This document shows, one piece after another, positions 7,671-17,924 of a DNA stretch of 64,000 nucleotides (positions within the stretch are counted from its first letter, which is position 1; the number at the start of each line of letters is the position of its first letter). The notes under the pieces are model-generated. The model was given only the letters and a program-made list of their open reading frames with translations, was not told the origin of the DNA and made no database searches. The stretch covers positions 2,542,001 to 2,606,000 of the forward strand of contig OZ241910.1 in the NCBI GenBank assembly GCA_965203755.1, in the 5' to 3' direction. The translations under genes and the position numbers were made by a program. Origin of the DNA: UBA6055 sp965203755 (GTDB lineage: Bacteria; Chloroflexota; Anaerolineae; Aggregatilineales; Phototrophicaceae).

Positions 7671-7980
7671 CTGTAATCCTCCCTAGTATTGCAACCTTAT
7701 AAGCAAGTATTCAATGAGTACCTTAAATAAGATATACTGAAAACGGAAACCGCAAGGGTTTCCACAGTTTCCTGGTTTCCTGTGGCAGTCCGGTTGTCAG
7801 CCCAAAATCTGCCACAGGAAACTTCCATAAAAACGCCGCGAACGGCTTATTAAGTCTACATCATTCTCTACCGCCGCCGCAAGTGGTTGCGGGAGTTTTT
7901 TGCGGCGTATTCGTCATTCACGCCAAAATTTGCAAAAAGCCCCGACCGGCCGAAAGGGGAAATCCGAATAATCAAGGAAG
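7671..7980. other. 310-bp intergenic region upstream of HEPN/DUF1232 gene
   Basis: No gene is supported here. The region is AT-rich near the HEPN/DUF1232 start and becomes GC-rich toward the acetyltransferase stop. It holds two hairpin-forming inverted repeats sharing the words GGAAAC/GTTTCC, listed separately. The region between about 7680 and 7745 should contain the minus-strand promoter, but no clear -35/-10 pair was identified. Confidence 0.5.
7775..7822. repeat. Perfect 14-bp inverted repeat
   Basis: GTTTCCTGTGGCAG (7775-7788) is exactly reverse-complementary to CTGCCACAGGAAAC (7809-7822), with a 20-base spacer. A second small hairpin, GGAAACC/GGTTTCC, lies next to it at 7745-7751 and 7757-7763. 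Possible roles are an operator for a dimeric repressor of the HEPN/DUF1232 gene, a structured 5' leader, or a terminus-like relic. No U-run follows, so it is not a classical terminator. Confidence 0.7.
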
Positions 7981-8985
7981 TCAGTCCAGCGCGACCTTCG
8001 CCAACTCAACCCCGTCGCGCAGGACTTTCTCATACATCATATAACGCCGATAAATGCTCATGCCGACCCGCTCATACAGGGCGACCGCATTGGTCAGGCT
8101 CTCGCCGTCGACGCCCAAGCCGACCGTCTTTCGCCCCCGATCCCAATAGGCGCCGAAAGCATGATAAAGCATAGCCTGCGCCAGCCCGCGCCGCCGATGA
8201 GAGCGAACGACGCCCAGCAGTTCAATGAGACCGACATCCGGATAACGGTAATCGGCTTTCAGCCCAACCAGACAGCCGACAGCCGCGCCGGTTCGCGCAT
8301 CCACCGCCAGCAAGGTCAGCTTGGGGTCAAACTGCTTGTCATGGCTGAACCAGTGGCGGAACTCCGCCAGGTCTTTTTGAAACGGCTCTTCAATGTAACC
8401 ATAATGGTCGGAAAATGAATCGCGGAATGCCCGCGCCAATGCTTCCAGGTCACCTTGGCGATAGCTGCGAATCGCGATGCCGGCTGGCAGAGCCGGCGCG
8501 GGCGGACGCTGTGACATCTCAATTCGCATCACATAAGCGCCGCGCTGGGGCCGGTAGCCGGCTTGCCTAAGCGCGTTTTCTTGAGGCGCATAACCCTCAA
8601 CGATCTCTGAACACAGACTGAAGCGGGCTTCAGGCGGACAGCGCCGCATAATCTCGCCGCCTTTGACATCCGCCCAGCCCAATAACCGCGCGCCCAAGCC
8701 ATCATCGAGATGGTCAGGGTGGACGCCAAAATGGAGCCAGGGATGAACTGGTTTTGCCGCGCCGTCGCCGATGACAGCATAGGCGGCAAGGCCGCCATCG
8801 CTTCTGAAGATGCCGATAGAAGCGCGGCGAATATCATAACCCGGCTCCTGCCATCCGAGCAGAATGGCTTCGGGCTGGAACGTTTCATCTGTGCCGATAT
8901 GCGCCGCGATGGCGGTCGACGTCCGCGCATATTCGTCGACATCATCGCTGGCGAGCGGACGAATAATAAAGTCTGAATGAGTCAT
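7981..8985 (-). CDS. GNAT N-acetyltransferase, tandem two-domain
   Basis: A 334-residue protein with two GNAT-like folds. The first (about 1-165) includes HFGVHPDHLDDGLGARLL. The second (about 180-330) contains LLGVVRSHRRRGLAQAML, a good acetyl-CoA-binding motif A (RxxGxA), and ends with a typical ALYERVGMSIYRRY element. It would transfer an acetyl group to an unknown amine. The start is the ATG at 8985; the longer in-frame extension to 9357 overlaps the divergent upstream gene and is not protein-like. Similar tandem acetyltransferases include mycothiol synthase-like and antibiotic-resistance-like members, and the substrate cannot be named. Confidence 0.85.
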   Translation of the reverse strand: MTHSDFIIRPLASDDVDEYARTSTAIAAHIGTDETFQPEAILLGWQEPGYDIRRASIGIFRSDGGLAAYAVIGDGAAKPVHPWLHFGVHPDHLDDGLGARLLGWADVKGGEIMRRCPPEARFSLCSEIVEGYAPQENALRQAGYRPQRGAYVMRIEMSQRPPAPALPAGIAIRSYRQGDLEALARAFRDSFSDHYGYIEEPFQKDLAEFRHWFSHDKQFDPKLTLLAVDARTGAAVGCLVGLKADYRYPDVGLIELLGVVRSHRRRGLAQAMLYHAFGAYWDRGRKTVGLGVDGESLTNAVALYERVGMSIYRRYMMYEKVLRDGVELAKVALD

Positions 8986-9159
8986 ATCAATAGCCGCCTT
9001 GCGGTTGTTTAATGGCTGTTTAATGGTCAATTCCCAAGATGTCAAGGTGAATTTGGGAGCTTTGCAGCCGTGATGATAAAAACGAAAACTCTTGCTTAAC
9101 AGGGCGCTGATTTTGCGGTATGATAAACCCGTTTTGACGGGACTTACTGGAGCGACCTT

Positions 9160-10266
9160 ATGAACAAAACGACAAAAGGCTTTACAGTGGTCATCGGGAC
9201 GATTATGTCGATAGCGATGGTCGGGAGTTTGATTGTCCCCCTGCTTTCCCGCCAGGCGACCCAAGCCGAAGCGCCGCCGCCTACTGCCATTCCCGAGCCG
9301 ACCTTTCCGCCGCCGCCCGACGTGTCGGCGATTGATTTTGATGATGTGTATCTGCATCCCTCCGGCCTGTTCACCCTGCGCCTTCCGACCGGCTGGCTGC
9401 CCACTCTTGAACGTTCAGGCGCCGAAGAAGTCCATGTGGGTTTGAATAATAACGATGCCCTAAGCCTGATTGAAGCGCGGATCATGCCTAATCCCGAAGC
9501 CATCGCCGCCGCCGACTTGAGCGCCTTCTTCAGCGATGCATGGCTGCGGCAAAGCTGGTATGCCTATCCAAGCTGGGATGAAACCAGCCGCAAAATAACC
9601 GATGAGGGCCGCGTCGTCATTGATTTTAACCTGACGCGGTCGCGCGTCGACTACATCGCGCGGCAGGAATCCTGGATTGAAAATGGCGAGATCTACAGTG
9701 TTCGGGTGGTCACCCCCGAAAACGCCCCCGAAGAACTCAAGTTTCTGCTGGCGGAGGTCATCAGCGGCATCGAACGGCTGGCGGCCTATGCTGAAGCCCC
9801 CTTTGGGTGGAGCGGCTATTTTGACAATCTCGACAAGCACATGATTCGCTATCCCCCTAACTGGACCGTCACGGACGCCGCCGATGGCTTGCCGGCGACG
9901 ATGGTCGGCGAGGACGTAACAATGGTCGTCGAGACTGTGGACGTGGCTTTGGCAAACGAAAGCGACACCATTGACTGGATTGAAAACTGGCGCCGCGGCG
10001 TCGAAGCGCTGACGGTTGAAGCGGTAGAGGTTGAGGGCGCGGCCGGCTATGAAGTGTCGTATCGCCTGTCAACTGTGGATGGCGCGCCCGAAAGCGGCTT
10101 GGCTTTGCTGCTGCACGGAACCGACAATCGGCTTCATGTCGCCAACGCCCGCATCAGCGAAACGGATGTGGACCTGCAGTCGGTCACAGCCGAAGAATTC
10201 CCCCTGATATCTGTTTTGGATTCATTCCGCCTGTTGCCGGAACTGGATGTCACGGCGCGGGAATGA
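9160..10266 (+). CDS. Membrane-anchored exported protein with two related domains, function unknown
   Basis: A 368-residue protein of unknown function. Residues 8-29 form an N-terminal membrane anchor or uncleaved signal. A Pro-rich stalk follows (APPPTAIPEPTFPPPP, 38-53). The extracellular part seems to hold two related halves, each starting with a short aromatic and Gly/Pro element: HPSGLFTLRLPTGW (66-79) and DKHMIRYPPNW (about 225-235). This resembles PsbP/Mog1-like domains common in Chloroflexota surface proteins. The ATG at 9160 has GGAG eight bases upstream. It is divergent from the GNAT gene and convergent with the SDR gene. No catalytic motif was seen. Confidence 0.8.
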   Translation: MNKTTKGFTVVIGTIMSIAMVGSLIVPLLSRQATQAEAPPPTAIPEPTFPPPPDVSAIDFDDVYLHPSGLFTLRLPTGWLPTLERSGAEEVHVGLNNNDALSLIEARIMPNPEAIAAADLSAFFSDAWLRQSWYAYPSWDETSRKITDEGRVVIDFNLTRSRVDYIARQESWIENGEIYSVRVVTPENAPEELKFLLAEVISGIERLAAYAEAPFGWSGYFDNLDKHMIRYPPNWTVTDAADGLPATMVGEDVTMVVETVDVALANESDTIDWIENWRRGVEALTVEAVEVEGAAGYEVSYRLSTVDGAPESGLALLLHGTDNRLHVANARISETDVDLQSVTAEEFPLISVLDSFRLLPELDVTARE

Positions 10267-10298
10267 GCGGGCGGCCAAGGCGGCGACAGGCTAATGAC

Positions 10299-11042
10299 CT
10301 AGGGAACGATTGACCCGCCGCCATCGACGACCAGCGTCTGACCGGTCATAAAACTGGCGGCATCCGAACACAGGAACAGCGCCGCCTTGGCGATGTCTTC
10401 CGGCTGGCCGGCCCGATTGAGCAGGGTTTGTTCAGGCTTGACCGGCGGCATGTCGGCTTCCTCGATGCCGCCGGCGGCGATGGCGTTCACCAGGATGTTC
10501 TTGGACGCCAGTTCGCGGGCGGCTTGCCGGGTCATGCCGATGATGCTGGTTTTCCCGGTGACATAGCCGATGCCGGCCGCCATGGCGCCGGGATAACCGG
10601 CCGTCGATGTCAGGTTGATGATGCGCCCGCCGCCTTCGTCTGACATGACCCTCCCGACCAGTTGCAGGCAAAAGAAGACGCCGGTGATATTGACTTCAAG
10701 CTGCCGCCGCCAGTCCCATTCATCGATCTTCAGCATGGCTTCGGCTTTGAAGATCCCGGCGGCATTGACCAGAATGTGAATGCCGCCCAAGGCGTCGCGG
10801 GTTTGTTCAATCATGCTGGCGGTTTGGAATCGGTTGGAAATATCACCGTGCAGGGGGATCGCCCGACCGCCGTCAGCCTGGATTGCTTGAGCGAGGTCGT
10901 CAGCCCGTTCAATGTTGAGATCGTTGACCGCCACCGCCGCGCCATGACGGGCCAGCACCAGGGCGACGGCCCGGCCGATGCCGGCGCCGGCGCCAGTGAC
11001 CAGCGCATTGCGGCCGCTTAGATCGACCTTGAAGTCGGACAC
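10299..11042 (-). CDS. Short-chain dehydrogenase/reductase (FabG-like)
   Basis: A 247-residue cytoplasmic NAD(P)-dependent oxidoreductase of the classical SDR family. Seen: the cofactor motif TGAGAGIG (16-23), VNDLN after the second strand, NAAG near 90, the catalytic Ser in NLTSTAGYPG, and Tyr-x3-Lys in GYVTGK near 158. The C-terminus ends with the usual GQTLVVDGGG. The length fits the family. Translation appears to start at a GTG (11042) with AGG upstream. It stands alone between two plus-strand genes. The substrate is not predictable; the sequence resembles 3-oxoacyl-ACP reductase and sugar or polyol dehydrogenases equally. Confidence 0.93.
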   Translation of the reverse strand: MSDFKVDLSGRNALVTGAGAGIGRAVALVLARHGAAVAVNDLNIERADDLAQAIQADGGRAIPLHGDISNRFQTASMIEQTRDALGGIHILVNAAGIFKAEAMLKIDEWDWRRQLEVNITGVFFCLQLVGRVMSDEGGGRIINLTSTAGYPGAMAAGIGYVTGKTSIIGMTRQAARELASKNILVNAIAAGGIEEADMPPVKPEQTLLNRAGQPEDIAKAALFLCSDAASFMTGQTLVVDGGGSIVP

Positions 11043-11252
11043 AGTTCGCCTAACCAGTCATGGATGATGGTTTCTGCCCCAAGTTGAGTCTAAAGTATAG
11101 CGGCAGCATGACACAGATTTTACATGCCGCCAGCGATTTTGGCAACATTTTGAGTTCGGACGGGGCTTTGCGCCATCTTGTATGCCGCTTGACGAAACAG
11201 AACATTCGCGCCAGACTGATGACATCGGCGAAAATTGGCGTCAGAGGTCAAG

Positions 11253-12527
11253 ATGACGATTGAATTTAACAAGCTGGTAGACCAGGTTGCCAAGATGGGG
11301 CGGATGATCGAAGAATTGGATTTCGATTTGAATGACCGCCTGGCGCTGGCGACTCGGATTTTTGAATCCGGCGACGATTTGGATGCGGTTCGCGAACGCA
11401 TTCAGTGGGTGCGGCCGCCAGAAATCCGTTACCGCGGGGCGGCGCCGCTTGAAACGGCGAATGCCGAAGCGATCAACCGCATTGTTCCCGCGCCGCCGAC
11501 ACCGCCTGCGGCTGTGATTTTAGCGGTTGACGGCTCGCAGGTCTATCCTAATGAGCAGGCGCTTTTGCATTATTATCTGCTGAACATCGGCGTCTATGTC
11601 TATCACCACGGCATCGACCGCAAACCCGAAGCCATAAGCGAGCCTGATTTGGTCTATCACGAAAAGTACGTGCATGACTCTTATGGCGCTGTGATACGGA
11701 GAGGAACGGTGGATGACCGCCGCACCCTAGCGGAACTGCGGACGCTGGCGGAGCAGGCATGGACGCGCAGACGACAGGAAGATCCAAAGGTTTTGATCGC
11801 ATTTTACGATAATCGCCTGATGTATTTGCCAAGCAGCCAGGGGTATCGCGGCGAAGACTTGCTAACAGACTATATCGCCGCCATGGTTCAGCTGCATGAT
11901 GCCGGCGCATCCCTGCTCGGCTATGTCGATAACCCCTATCGCAGCAAACGCTGTATGCAGCTGCTGTTTTTGATGACGCTGGCGGACGAAGGCGAACTTA
12001 AAGCCCGTCAGCGCGAGTTGATGCGGACGGGTCCATTGGAAGGCTTGTATGACCAGCGGTTTTTCGATCATATCCTGAAGCCAGGCGAACGTTCGGCGGT
12101 GATGGTGCAGAACTCGCCGCAAAACCGGGAGTTCAAAGCCCGCGGCGAAAGTTATGAGATCGCCTTTTTCTATCTCAAGGTCACTAATCAGCGGCCGGCC
12201 CTGAACCAAGATGGACATGGCTTCGCCGCCCGCGTCGTCCGCGTGGATATCCCGGTTTGGGTAGCCCGAGACCGCCAGCGGGTCGATGCGGTCCACGCGA
12301 TGATTTTGGCGCAGTGCCAGCTGCAGGGACGCAATCCCTATCCCTATGCCTTGACGCGGGCGGATGAATTGGCTTATGTCTCGCCAAAGGACAAAGAGAA
12401 GCTGGAGCAGCTGGTGCGCCTTGAAGTCCGCAAGATCAAGCGGCTCTTCTTTCATCCCGATGCCATCGGCGGCAAAGCCCGCGGCAAAGAACTCGCCCGC
12501 GGCGAAAAACGGTATCACGAAATGTGA
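11253..12527 (+). CDS. nurA: NurA domain-containing nuclease
   Basis: A 424-residue protein of the NurA family, whose archaeal members resect DNA 5'-to-3' together with the HerA ATPase. The key feature is AVDGSQVYPN (91-100) with Asp93 and Ser95, the conserved metal-binding motif I at the start of the domain. A late RVDIPVWVARD segment fits the second half of the fold. The first about 60 residues look like a helical extension. The ATG at 11253 with GAGG upstream is preferred over TTG at 11235. No herA gene is in the window; SSB is encoded next door in the opposite orientation. A role in DNA end processing is family-based inference. Confidence 0.85.
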   Translation: MTIEFNKLVDQVAKMGRMIEELDFDLNDRLALATRIFESGDDLDAVRERIQWVRPPEIRYRGAAPLETANAEAINRIVPAPPTPPAAVILAVDGSQVYPNEQALLHYYLLNIGVYVYHHGIDRKPEAISEPDLVYHEKYVHDSYGAVIRRGTVDDRRTLAELRTLAEQAWTRRRQEDPKVLIAFYDNRLMYLPSSQGYRGEDLLTDYIAAMVQLHDAGASLLGYVDNPYRSKRCMQLLFLMTLADEGELKARQRELMRTGPLEGLYDQRFFDHILKPGERSAVMVQNSPQNREFKARGESYEIAFFYLKVTNQRPALNQDGHGFAARVVRVDIPVWVARDRQRVDAVHAMILAQCQLQGRNPYPYALTRADELAYVSPKDKEKLEQLVRLEVRKIKRLFFHPDAIGGKARGKELARGEKRYHEM

Positions 12528-12561
12528 CGGCGATGCCTTGCTTTGTCAGCCGCCGCCAGGC

Positions 12562-13029
12562 TTAAAAGGGTATGTCATCCACAGTGCTGGGCGGCTCGGT
12601 GTAGTTTGAGGCGCGGTCGTCGCGGCGATAACTGTCGCTCTGCCCCTCTTGCTGTCCACCTCTTCTTTGCTGGCTGCCTTGATAGCCTTCGCCATCGCCG
12701 CGCCTGCTAAGAAAGCGAACATCTCGCGCCCTTAAATTAAGCGAGGCGGCGGCTTCGCCACTGTTATTTATGTAGCCGCGCGCCGACACGTTGCCAGTCA
12801 CCAAAACCTGACTGCCTTTTGAAAGGTAGGTGTTGCAGTTTTCCGCCTGCGGCCCCCAGACAGAAACGCGGTACCAGGTTGCTCTTTCGCGCTGTTCGCC
12901 GCTTTGGCGGTCGCGCCAGCGTTCGGACACGGCGACGCTAAAGTTGCATACCGGATCACCGCTTGGCATATATCGAAGTTCGGGGTCGCCGCCGAGATTG
13001 CCGACAACGACGGTTTGATGCCAGGTCAT
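12562..13029 (-). CDS. ssb: Single-stranded DNA-binding protein
   Basis: A 155-residue SSB protecting single-stranded DNA in replication and repair. The N-terminal OB-fold (about 1-107) begins TWHQTVVVGNLGGDPELRY and contains the usual ATWYRVSVWG strand. A flexible Gly/Gln/Arg-rich linker (about 110-145) follows, then the acidic tip DDIPF, the signature that recruits partner proteins. It lies 30 bp downstream of gatB on the same strand, probably in one transcript. Confidence 0.96.
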   Translation of the reverse strand: MTWHQTVVVGNLGGDPELRYMPSGDPVCNFSVAVSERWRDRQSGEQRERATWYRVSVWGPQAENCNTYLSKGSQVLVTGNVSARGYINNSGEAAASLNLRARDVRFLSRRGDGEGYQGSQQRRGGQQEGQSDSYRRDDRASNYTEPPSTVDDIPF

Positions 13030-13059
13030 TTTGTCTTACTCCCTTAAACAATGAGACGA

Positions 13060-14514
13060 TTATTTCATGCTGTCGATCTTTTCCTGAAGCATTTGGCGGA
13101 CGATTCGCGGGTCGGCTTTGCCGCGCATTTCACCCATGATTTTACCGAAGAGCGCATTCATCACCTTGCTGTTTCCAGCCAGCAGCTTCTGCGCCATCTT
13201 ATCATTTTCGGCGATGACTTTGCCAACTTTCGCGCCGATGACCTTGGGATCCGAGATTTGCGCCAGCCCCTGCTCGTCAACAATAGCCTGCGCCTCCCGG
13301 CCGCTGGACCACATTGCGGTCAGCGCTTTTTTGCGGGCGGTGCTTTGGTTGATGGTGTTTTTTTCGACCAATGCCAGCAAGCCGGCGAAATTCACCGCCG
13401 AGATTGGAATCGCATCAATGGCTTCGCGCTCGATCCCATTTTCTTTCATCATTCGGAACAGGTCGGTTGTAATCCAGTTGCATGCCAGCTTGGGATCAAT
13501 CCCTTGGGCGATAACAGCCTCAAAATAGCGAACAACGGCCCGCTCGGCAGTCAGAACGCCGGCGTCATAGGCGCTTAATCCCAGTTCGCCGATCAAACGC
13601 TGCCGCAGCTCATCGGGCAGGGCGGGCAGCTTTGCCGCGATTTCATCGACCCAAGCCGGGCTGACCTCGACAATCGGCAGGTCAGGTTCGGGAAAGTAAC
13701 GATATTCGTCAGCCCGTTCTTTATAGCGCTGAATGATGATTCTCTGCGCGGCTTCGTCCCAGCCGAGCGTCGCCGGCTTGACCATGCCGCCCCGCTGATA
13801 AAGCCTGATTTGCCGCTTGACCTCATAGTTGATCGCCTTGACCATGTTGCGGATGCTGTTCAGGTTCTTGATTTCGGTGCGTTCGCGCAGTTCAGCGTCG
13901 CCGCGGCGCATCACGCTGACATTGGCTTCAAACCGTAAGACGCCTTTTGACATATCGCCCTTGTTAACGCCCAGATAACGCAAAATGGAACGGAGCTTGC
14001 GGGCATAGGCTTCGGCTTCGGCCGCGCTGGCGATGTCGGGTTCGGATACGATTTCGAGCAGGGGGACGCCGGCGCGGTTGTAATCGACCAGGCTGCCGGC
14101 CAGAGTATGCGTCAGCTTGCCGGTGTCCTCTTCCATGTGGGCGCGGCGGACGCGGATTTTCTTGCTGGCGCCATCCTCAAGCTCGATATGGATATGCCCA
14201 TTGACCGCCAGCGGCCGGTCATACTGGCTGATTTGATAGCCCTTGGGCAAATCGGGATAAAAGTAATTTTTGCGGGCGAACTGATTGATTGGCGGAATTT
14301 CGCAGTTGAGCGCCAGCCCGACCATGATGCCATATTCCATCGCCTGCATATTGATGACCGGCAAGGCGCCGGGCAAACCCAAAGACAAGGGGTCAACCGC
14401 CGAATTGGGCGCGGCTTCAACGCTGTCAACCACCGGACAAGCGCTGAACATCTTGCTTTCGGTTTCCATCTCGGCATGGACTTCCAGCCCAATCACCGTT
14501 TTCCATTCGCCCAT
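13060..14514 (-). CDS. gatB: Asp-tRNA(Asn)/Glu-tRNA(Gln) amidotransferase subunit B
   Basis: A 484-residue GatB, which binds misacylated tRNA and activates it for conversion of Glu-tRNA(Gln) or Asp-tRNA(Asn). Start MGEWKTVIGLEVHAEM, the diagnostic YFYPDLPKGYQISQYD element, DYNRAGVPLLEIVSEPD, and a C-terminal YqeY-like helical domain ending with VNKVM-type helices (GNSKVMNALFGKIMGE). The length fits the family. The ATG at 14514 has AGAGG upstream; a longer frame to 14640 is a non-conserved extension. GatA and GatC are not adjacent; the amidase at 62089 is GatA-like only at superfamily level. Confidence 0.97.
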   Translation of the reverse strand: MGEWKTVIGLEVHAEMETESKMFSACPVVDSVEAAPNSAVDPLSLGLPGALPVINMQAMEYGIMVGLALNCEIPPINQFARKNYFYPDLPKGYQISQYDRPLAVNGHIHIELEDGASKKIRVRRAHMEEDTGKLTHTLAGSLVDYNRAGVPLLEIVSEPDIASAAEAEAYARKLRSILRYLGVNKGDMSKGVLRFEANVSVMRRGDAELRERTEIKNLNSIRNMVKAINYEVKRQIRLYQRGGMVKPATLGWDEAAQRIIIQRYKERADEYRYFPEPDLPIVEVSPAWVDEIAAKLPALPDELRQRLIGELGLSAYDAGVLTAERAVVRYFEAVIAQGIDPKLACNWITTDLFRMMKENGIEREAIDAIPISAVNFAGLLALVEKNTINQSTARKKALTAMWSSGREAQAIVDEQGLAQISDPKVIGAKVGKVIAENDKMAQKLLAGNSKVMNALFGKIMGEMRGKADPRIVRQMLQEKIDSMK

Positions 14515-14638
14515 GGATCGTTTCCTCTCGCCTATCCGCCGGCGCTCCGCTAAATATAATGCCAAAACCGGCGGATGCAAAGGGCGCGGGTCTATGCTAT
14601 GATAAATGAAATGCAGCGTCAGAGACAGGAGTTTCGCC

Positions 14639-15223
14639 ATGTCGGCATTGCCGGCTGCCCGCCCTTGGGAAGCGGATGATTACCTGGCTTGGGAGCATAA
14701 ACAGCCAGCCAAACATGAGTTAATTGACAGCTGTGCCGTCGCCATGACCGGCGCCAGTCGAGCGCACAATATCATCGCCGTTAATATCGCGGCTTTGCTG
14801 TGCTTTCAACTCCGCGAAAAACCATGCGAGGTTTATGTGGCTGACATGCGCGTGCAGGTGAAGCCGGAGTCGAGCTATACCTATCCCGATGTAGTGGTGG
14901 TCTGCGGCGAACCAAGATTCCGCGATGATGTAAAGTCGGATACCTTGGAAAACCCGACGTTGATTTTCGAGATTCTATCGCCTTCAACCGCGGTGATGGA
15001 CCGTAACCGGAAATTTGAGCAGTATCTTCAGTTGGAGTCGCTTGAGGCTTATTTTTTGGTGGCGCCGGATGGACCAAGAATCGAATCCTATACCCGACAG
15101 CCGGATGGCTGGCTCTATCAAAATCGAGCGGGTTTGAAAGCCGCGCTGATGGTGGATGCCGTTGATGGCGCGCTGCCCTTCAAAGACATCTATAACAAGG
15201 TTCAGTTTCAGCCGCCGCGGTGA
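14639..15223 (+). CDS. Uma2 family (DUF820) restriction-fold endonuclease-like protein
   Basis: A 194-residue protein of the Uma2/DUF820 family (PD-(D/E)xK fold), abundant in Cyanobacteria and Chloroflexota, with unclear biological role. Seen: Glu-containing KHELIDS near the start, the central YPDVVVVC with Asp, and FEILSPST(A) with Glu, followed by DRNRKFEQY; these supply the D-ExK-like active-site pattern. AGGAG lies just upstream of the ATG at 14639; an in-frame ATG at 14606 is less likely. It is divergent from gatB with about 120 bp between the starts. Confidence 0.9.
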   Translation: MSALPAARPWEADDYLAWEHKQPAKHELIDSCAVAMTGASRAHNIIAVNIAALLCFQLREKPCEVYVADMRVQVKPESSYTYPDVVVVCGEPRFRDDVKSDTLENPTLIFEILSPSTAVMDRNRKFEQYLQLESLEAYFLVAPDGPRIESYTRQPDGWLYQNRAGLKAALMVDAVDGALPFKDIYNKVQFQPPR

Positions 15224-15232
15224 AACGCCCCG

Positions 15233-16423
<1,191 letters not shown>

Positions 16424-16873
16424 CAAGTTTTCTCCTAAGATAAAAACCAGCCTCTTATTTATACCACAAATTAAATGTCAGGCTATCGCGCATCTTCTTT
16501 CAATTATTCGCCTCTTTTTCCAACAATATGTTATGAGGATAGAATCAATTCGCTGTTCTCGTCTGCGCTGTCCGAATGTACAATGTGATTCGCGGCGGCT
16601 CGAACAGTGATGTAGAAAACGAACATTGACTCGACCCGCTTTGGCGCTGGGGCTGCGATTTTGAGATACGATGCGTCATCCAGTAAGACTTTTGCGCCGC
16701 CGCTGCGTAAAAATGATGAAAAAAGCGCGCATAGCCGCAGACAAAGATAAAACTCCTGTAAGAATAAGCGTTCATCGCGGCAAAACTGTGTTATGGTATA
16801 GATAAACCGCTTAATGATTAGCGCCGGTATTGTGAAAGGAGAATGCAGCGGATCCTGGCTGCAAAGGCAAGGT
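16424..16873. other. 450-bp intergenic region, divergent promoters
   Basis: No gene is supported. A TATAAA word (minus strand, 16458-16463) could be the -10 of the aminotransferase gene. TATGGTATAGAT near 16793-16804 is a plausible plus-strand -10 region for the small gene that follows. The middle part (about 16500-16750) is unassigned. Confidence 0.4.
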
Positions 16874-17140
16874 ATGAGCGAAGAAAACGGAACTTTGAAC
16901 GACAGAGTGGATGATAACAGCCGCAGCGATGCGCCTTCCGGTTCATCTGGAGATGACATGGGGGAACGTTTGGAACGATTGGGCGGCGAGCCGGCGCCAG
17001 CGATCACCCCAGAAGAATTTGAACGGCTGCAAAAGGCCGGCCAAGTCCATATCGATTCGCGCGGCCGCGTCCGCACAGCGCGCCGCAGCGGCGCCGAAGC
17101 CGGGGTATCGCTCCGCAAGCGCCGCGCCTGGTATGGCTAA
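16874..17140 (+). CDS. Small hydrophilic protein, unknown function
   Basis: An 88-residue polar protein without membrane segments. The N-terminal half is rich in Ser, Asp and Gly and probably disordered. The C-terminal half has one helix (ITPEEFERLQKAG) followed by a basic tail (VRTARRS, SLRKRRAWYG). The basic end might bind nucleic acid or ribosomes, which is speculation. The start is uncertain: ATG 16874 begins the acidic part, while an upstream in-frame ATG at 16814 would add 20 residues. It ends 27 bp before the NUDIX gene, so the two may be co-transcribed. Confidence 0.6.
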   Translation: MSEENGTLNDRVDDNSRSDAPSGSSGDDMGERLERLGGEPAPAITPEEFERLQKAGQVHIDSRGRVRTARRSGAEAGVSLRKRRAWYG

Positions 17141-17167
17141 GCCGACCATGGCGGCGCCATACACAGC

Positions 17168-17821
17168 ATGGCCAGCCTAATCACCTTCAGGCACGTAGGT
17201 CAGGCGCTCAAGCTGAAGGCCTTCAATTCGGCTCGGGCGCGGCGGCGGATGGCTCCAGCGCCGCGCGGCTGGCAAAGACGAGATACACCCCCCAAGCCGG
17301 CGGCGGTGTTGATACTGCTGTATCCAGAGCTTGACGGCCGTCTCAATATCGTATTGACGCTGCGTAATCCCGACTTGCGCCGACACAGCGGCCAGGTCAG
17401 CTTTCCCGGCGGGAGACAAGACCCCGAAGACAAAAGCCTCGCCGCGACCGCGCTCCGCGAAACCTGCGAAGAAGTGGGCCTCTGTGATGATAAAATCAAG
17501 GTGATTGGAAAGCTGCCCAAGTTTTATATTCCACCATCGCATTATGACGTCTATCCAACCGTCGCGCGCTGCGATTCAATACCGATTTTCAATTCAAATC
17601 CAGCCGAAGTGGCCGAAGTCTTCAGCTTCGCGCTGGAAGACCTGCTGAATCCGCGCTGCAAGCATGAAGAGCGAAGACGCATACAGGGACATAACGTAAA
17701 AATCCCGTATTATGATGTGAAGCGGCGCAAGGTCTGGGGGGCAACGGCAATCATACTAAGCGAACTTGAGGAACGGCTGCGGGCGGTTGTGCCGGCGGAT
17801 GTCTTGCTGGCATCGCGGTGA
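17168..17821 (+). CDS. NUDIX hydrolase, CoA pyrophosphatase-like
   Basis: A 217-residue NUDIX enzyme resembling the NudL/CoAse (UPF0035) group that cleaves CoA-type pyrophosphates. The UPF0035 lead-in RRHSGQVSFPGG is followed by the Nudix helix region DPEDKSLAATALRETCEEVG, with the Glu residues that bind divalent metal. The C-terminal VWGATAIILSEL matches the end of this group. The N-terminal about 35 residues are basic and poorly conserved, and no strong ribosome binding site precedes the ATG, so the true start could lie further in. A general housecleaning role is inferred. Confidence 0.9.
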   Translation: MASLITFRHVGQALKLKAFNSARARRRMAPAPRGWQRRDTPPKPAAVLILLYPELDGRLNIVLTLRNPDLRRHSGQVSFPGGRQDPEDKSLAATALRETCEEVGLCDDKIKVIGKLPKFYIPPSHYDVYPTVARCDSIPIFNSNPAEVAEVFSFALEDLLNPRCKHEERRRIQGHNVKIPYYDVKRRKVWGATAIILSELEERLRAVVPADVLLASR

Positions 17822-17924
17822 TTCGCCAGCCTGGCCCTGTGGCGCCGCTTGCGCGGCCCTTCATTGCCTGCTATGCTTGAGGCTGGACATGCCCCATAAG
17901 TAGAAAGCAAATCCACCGAACAAG

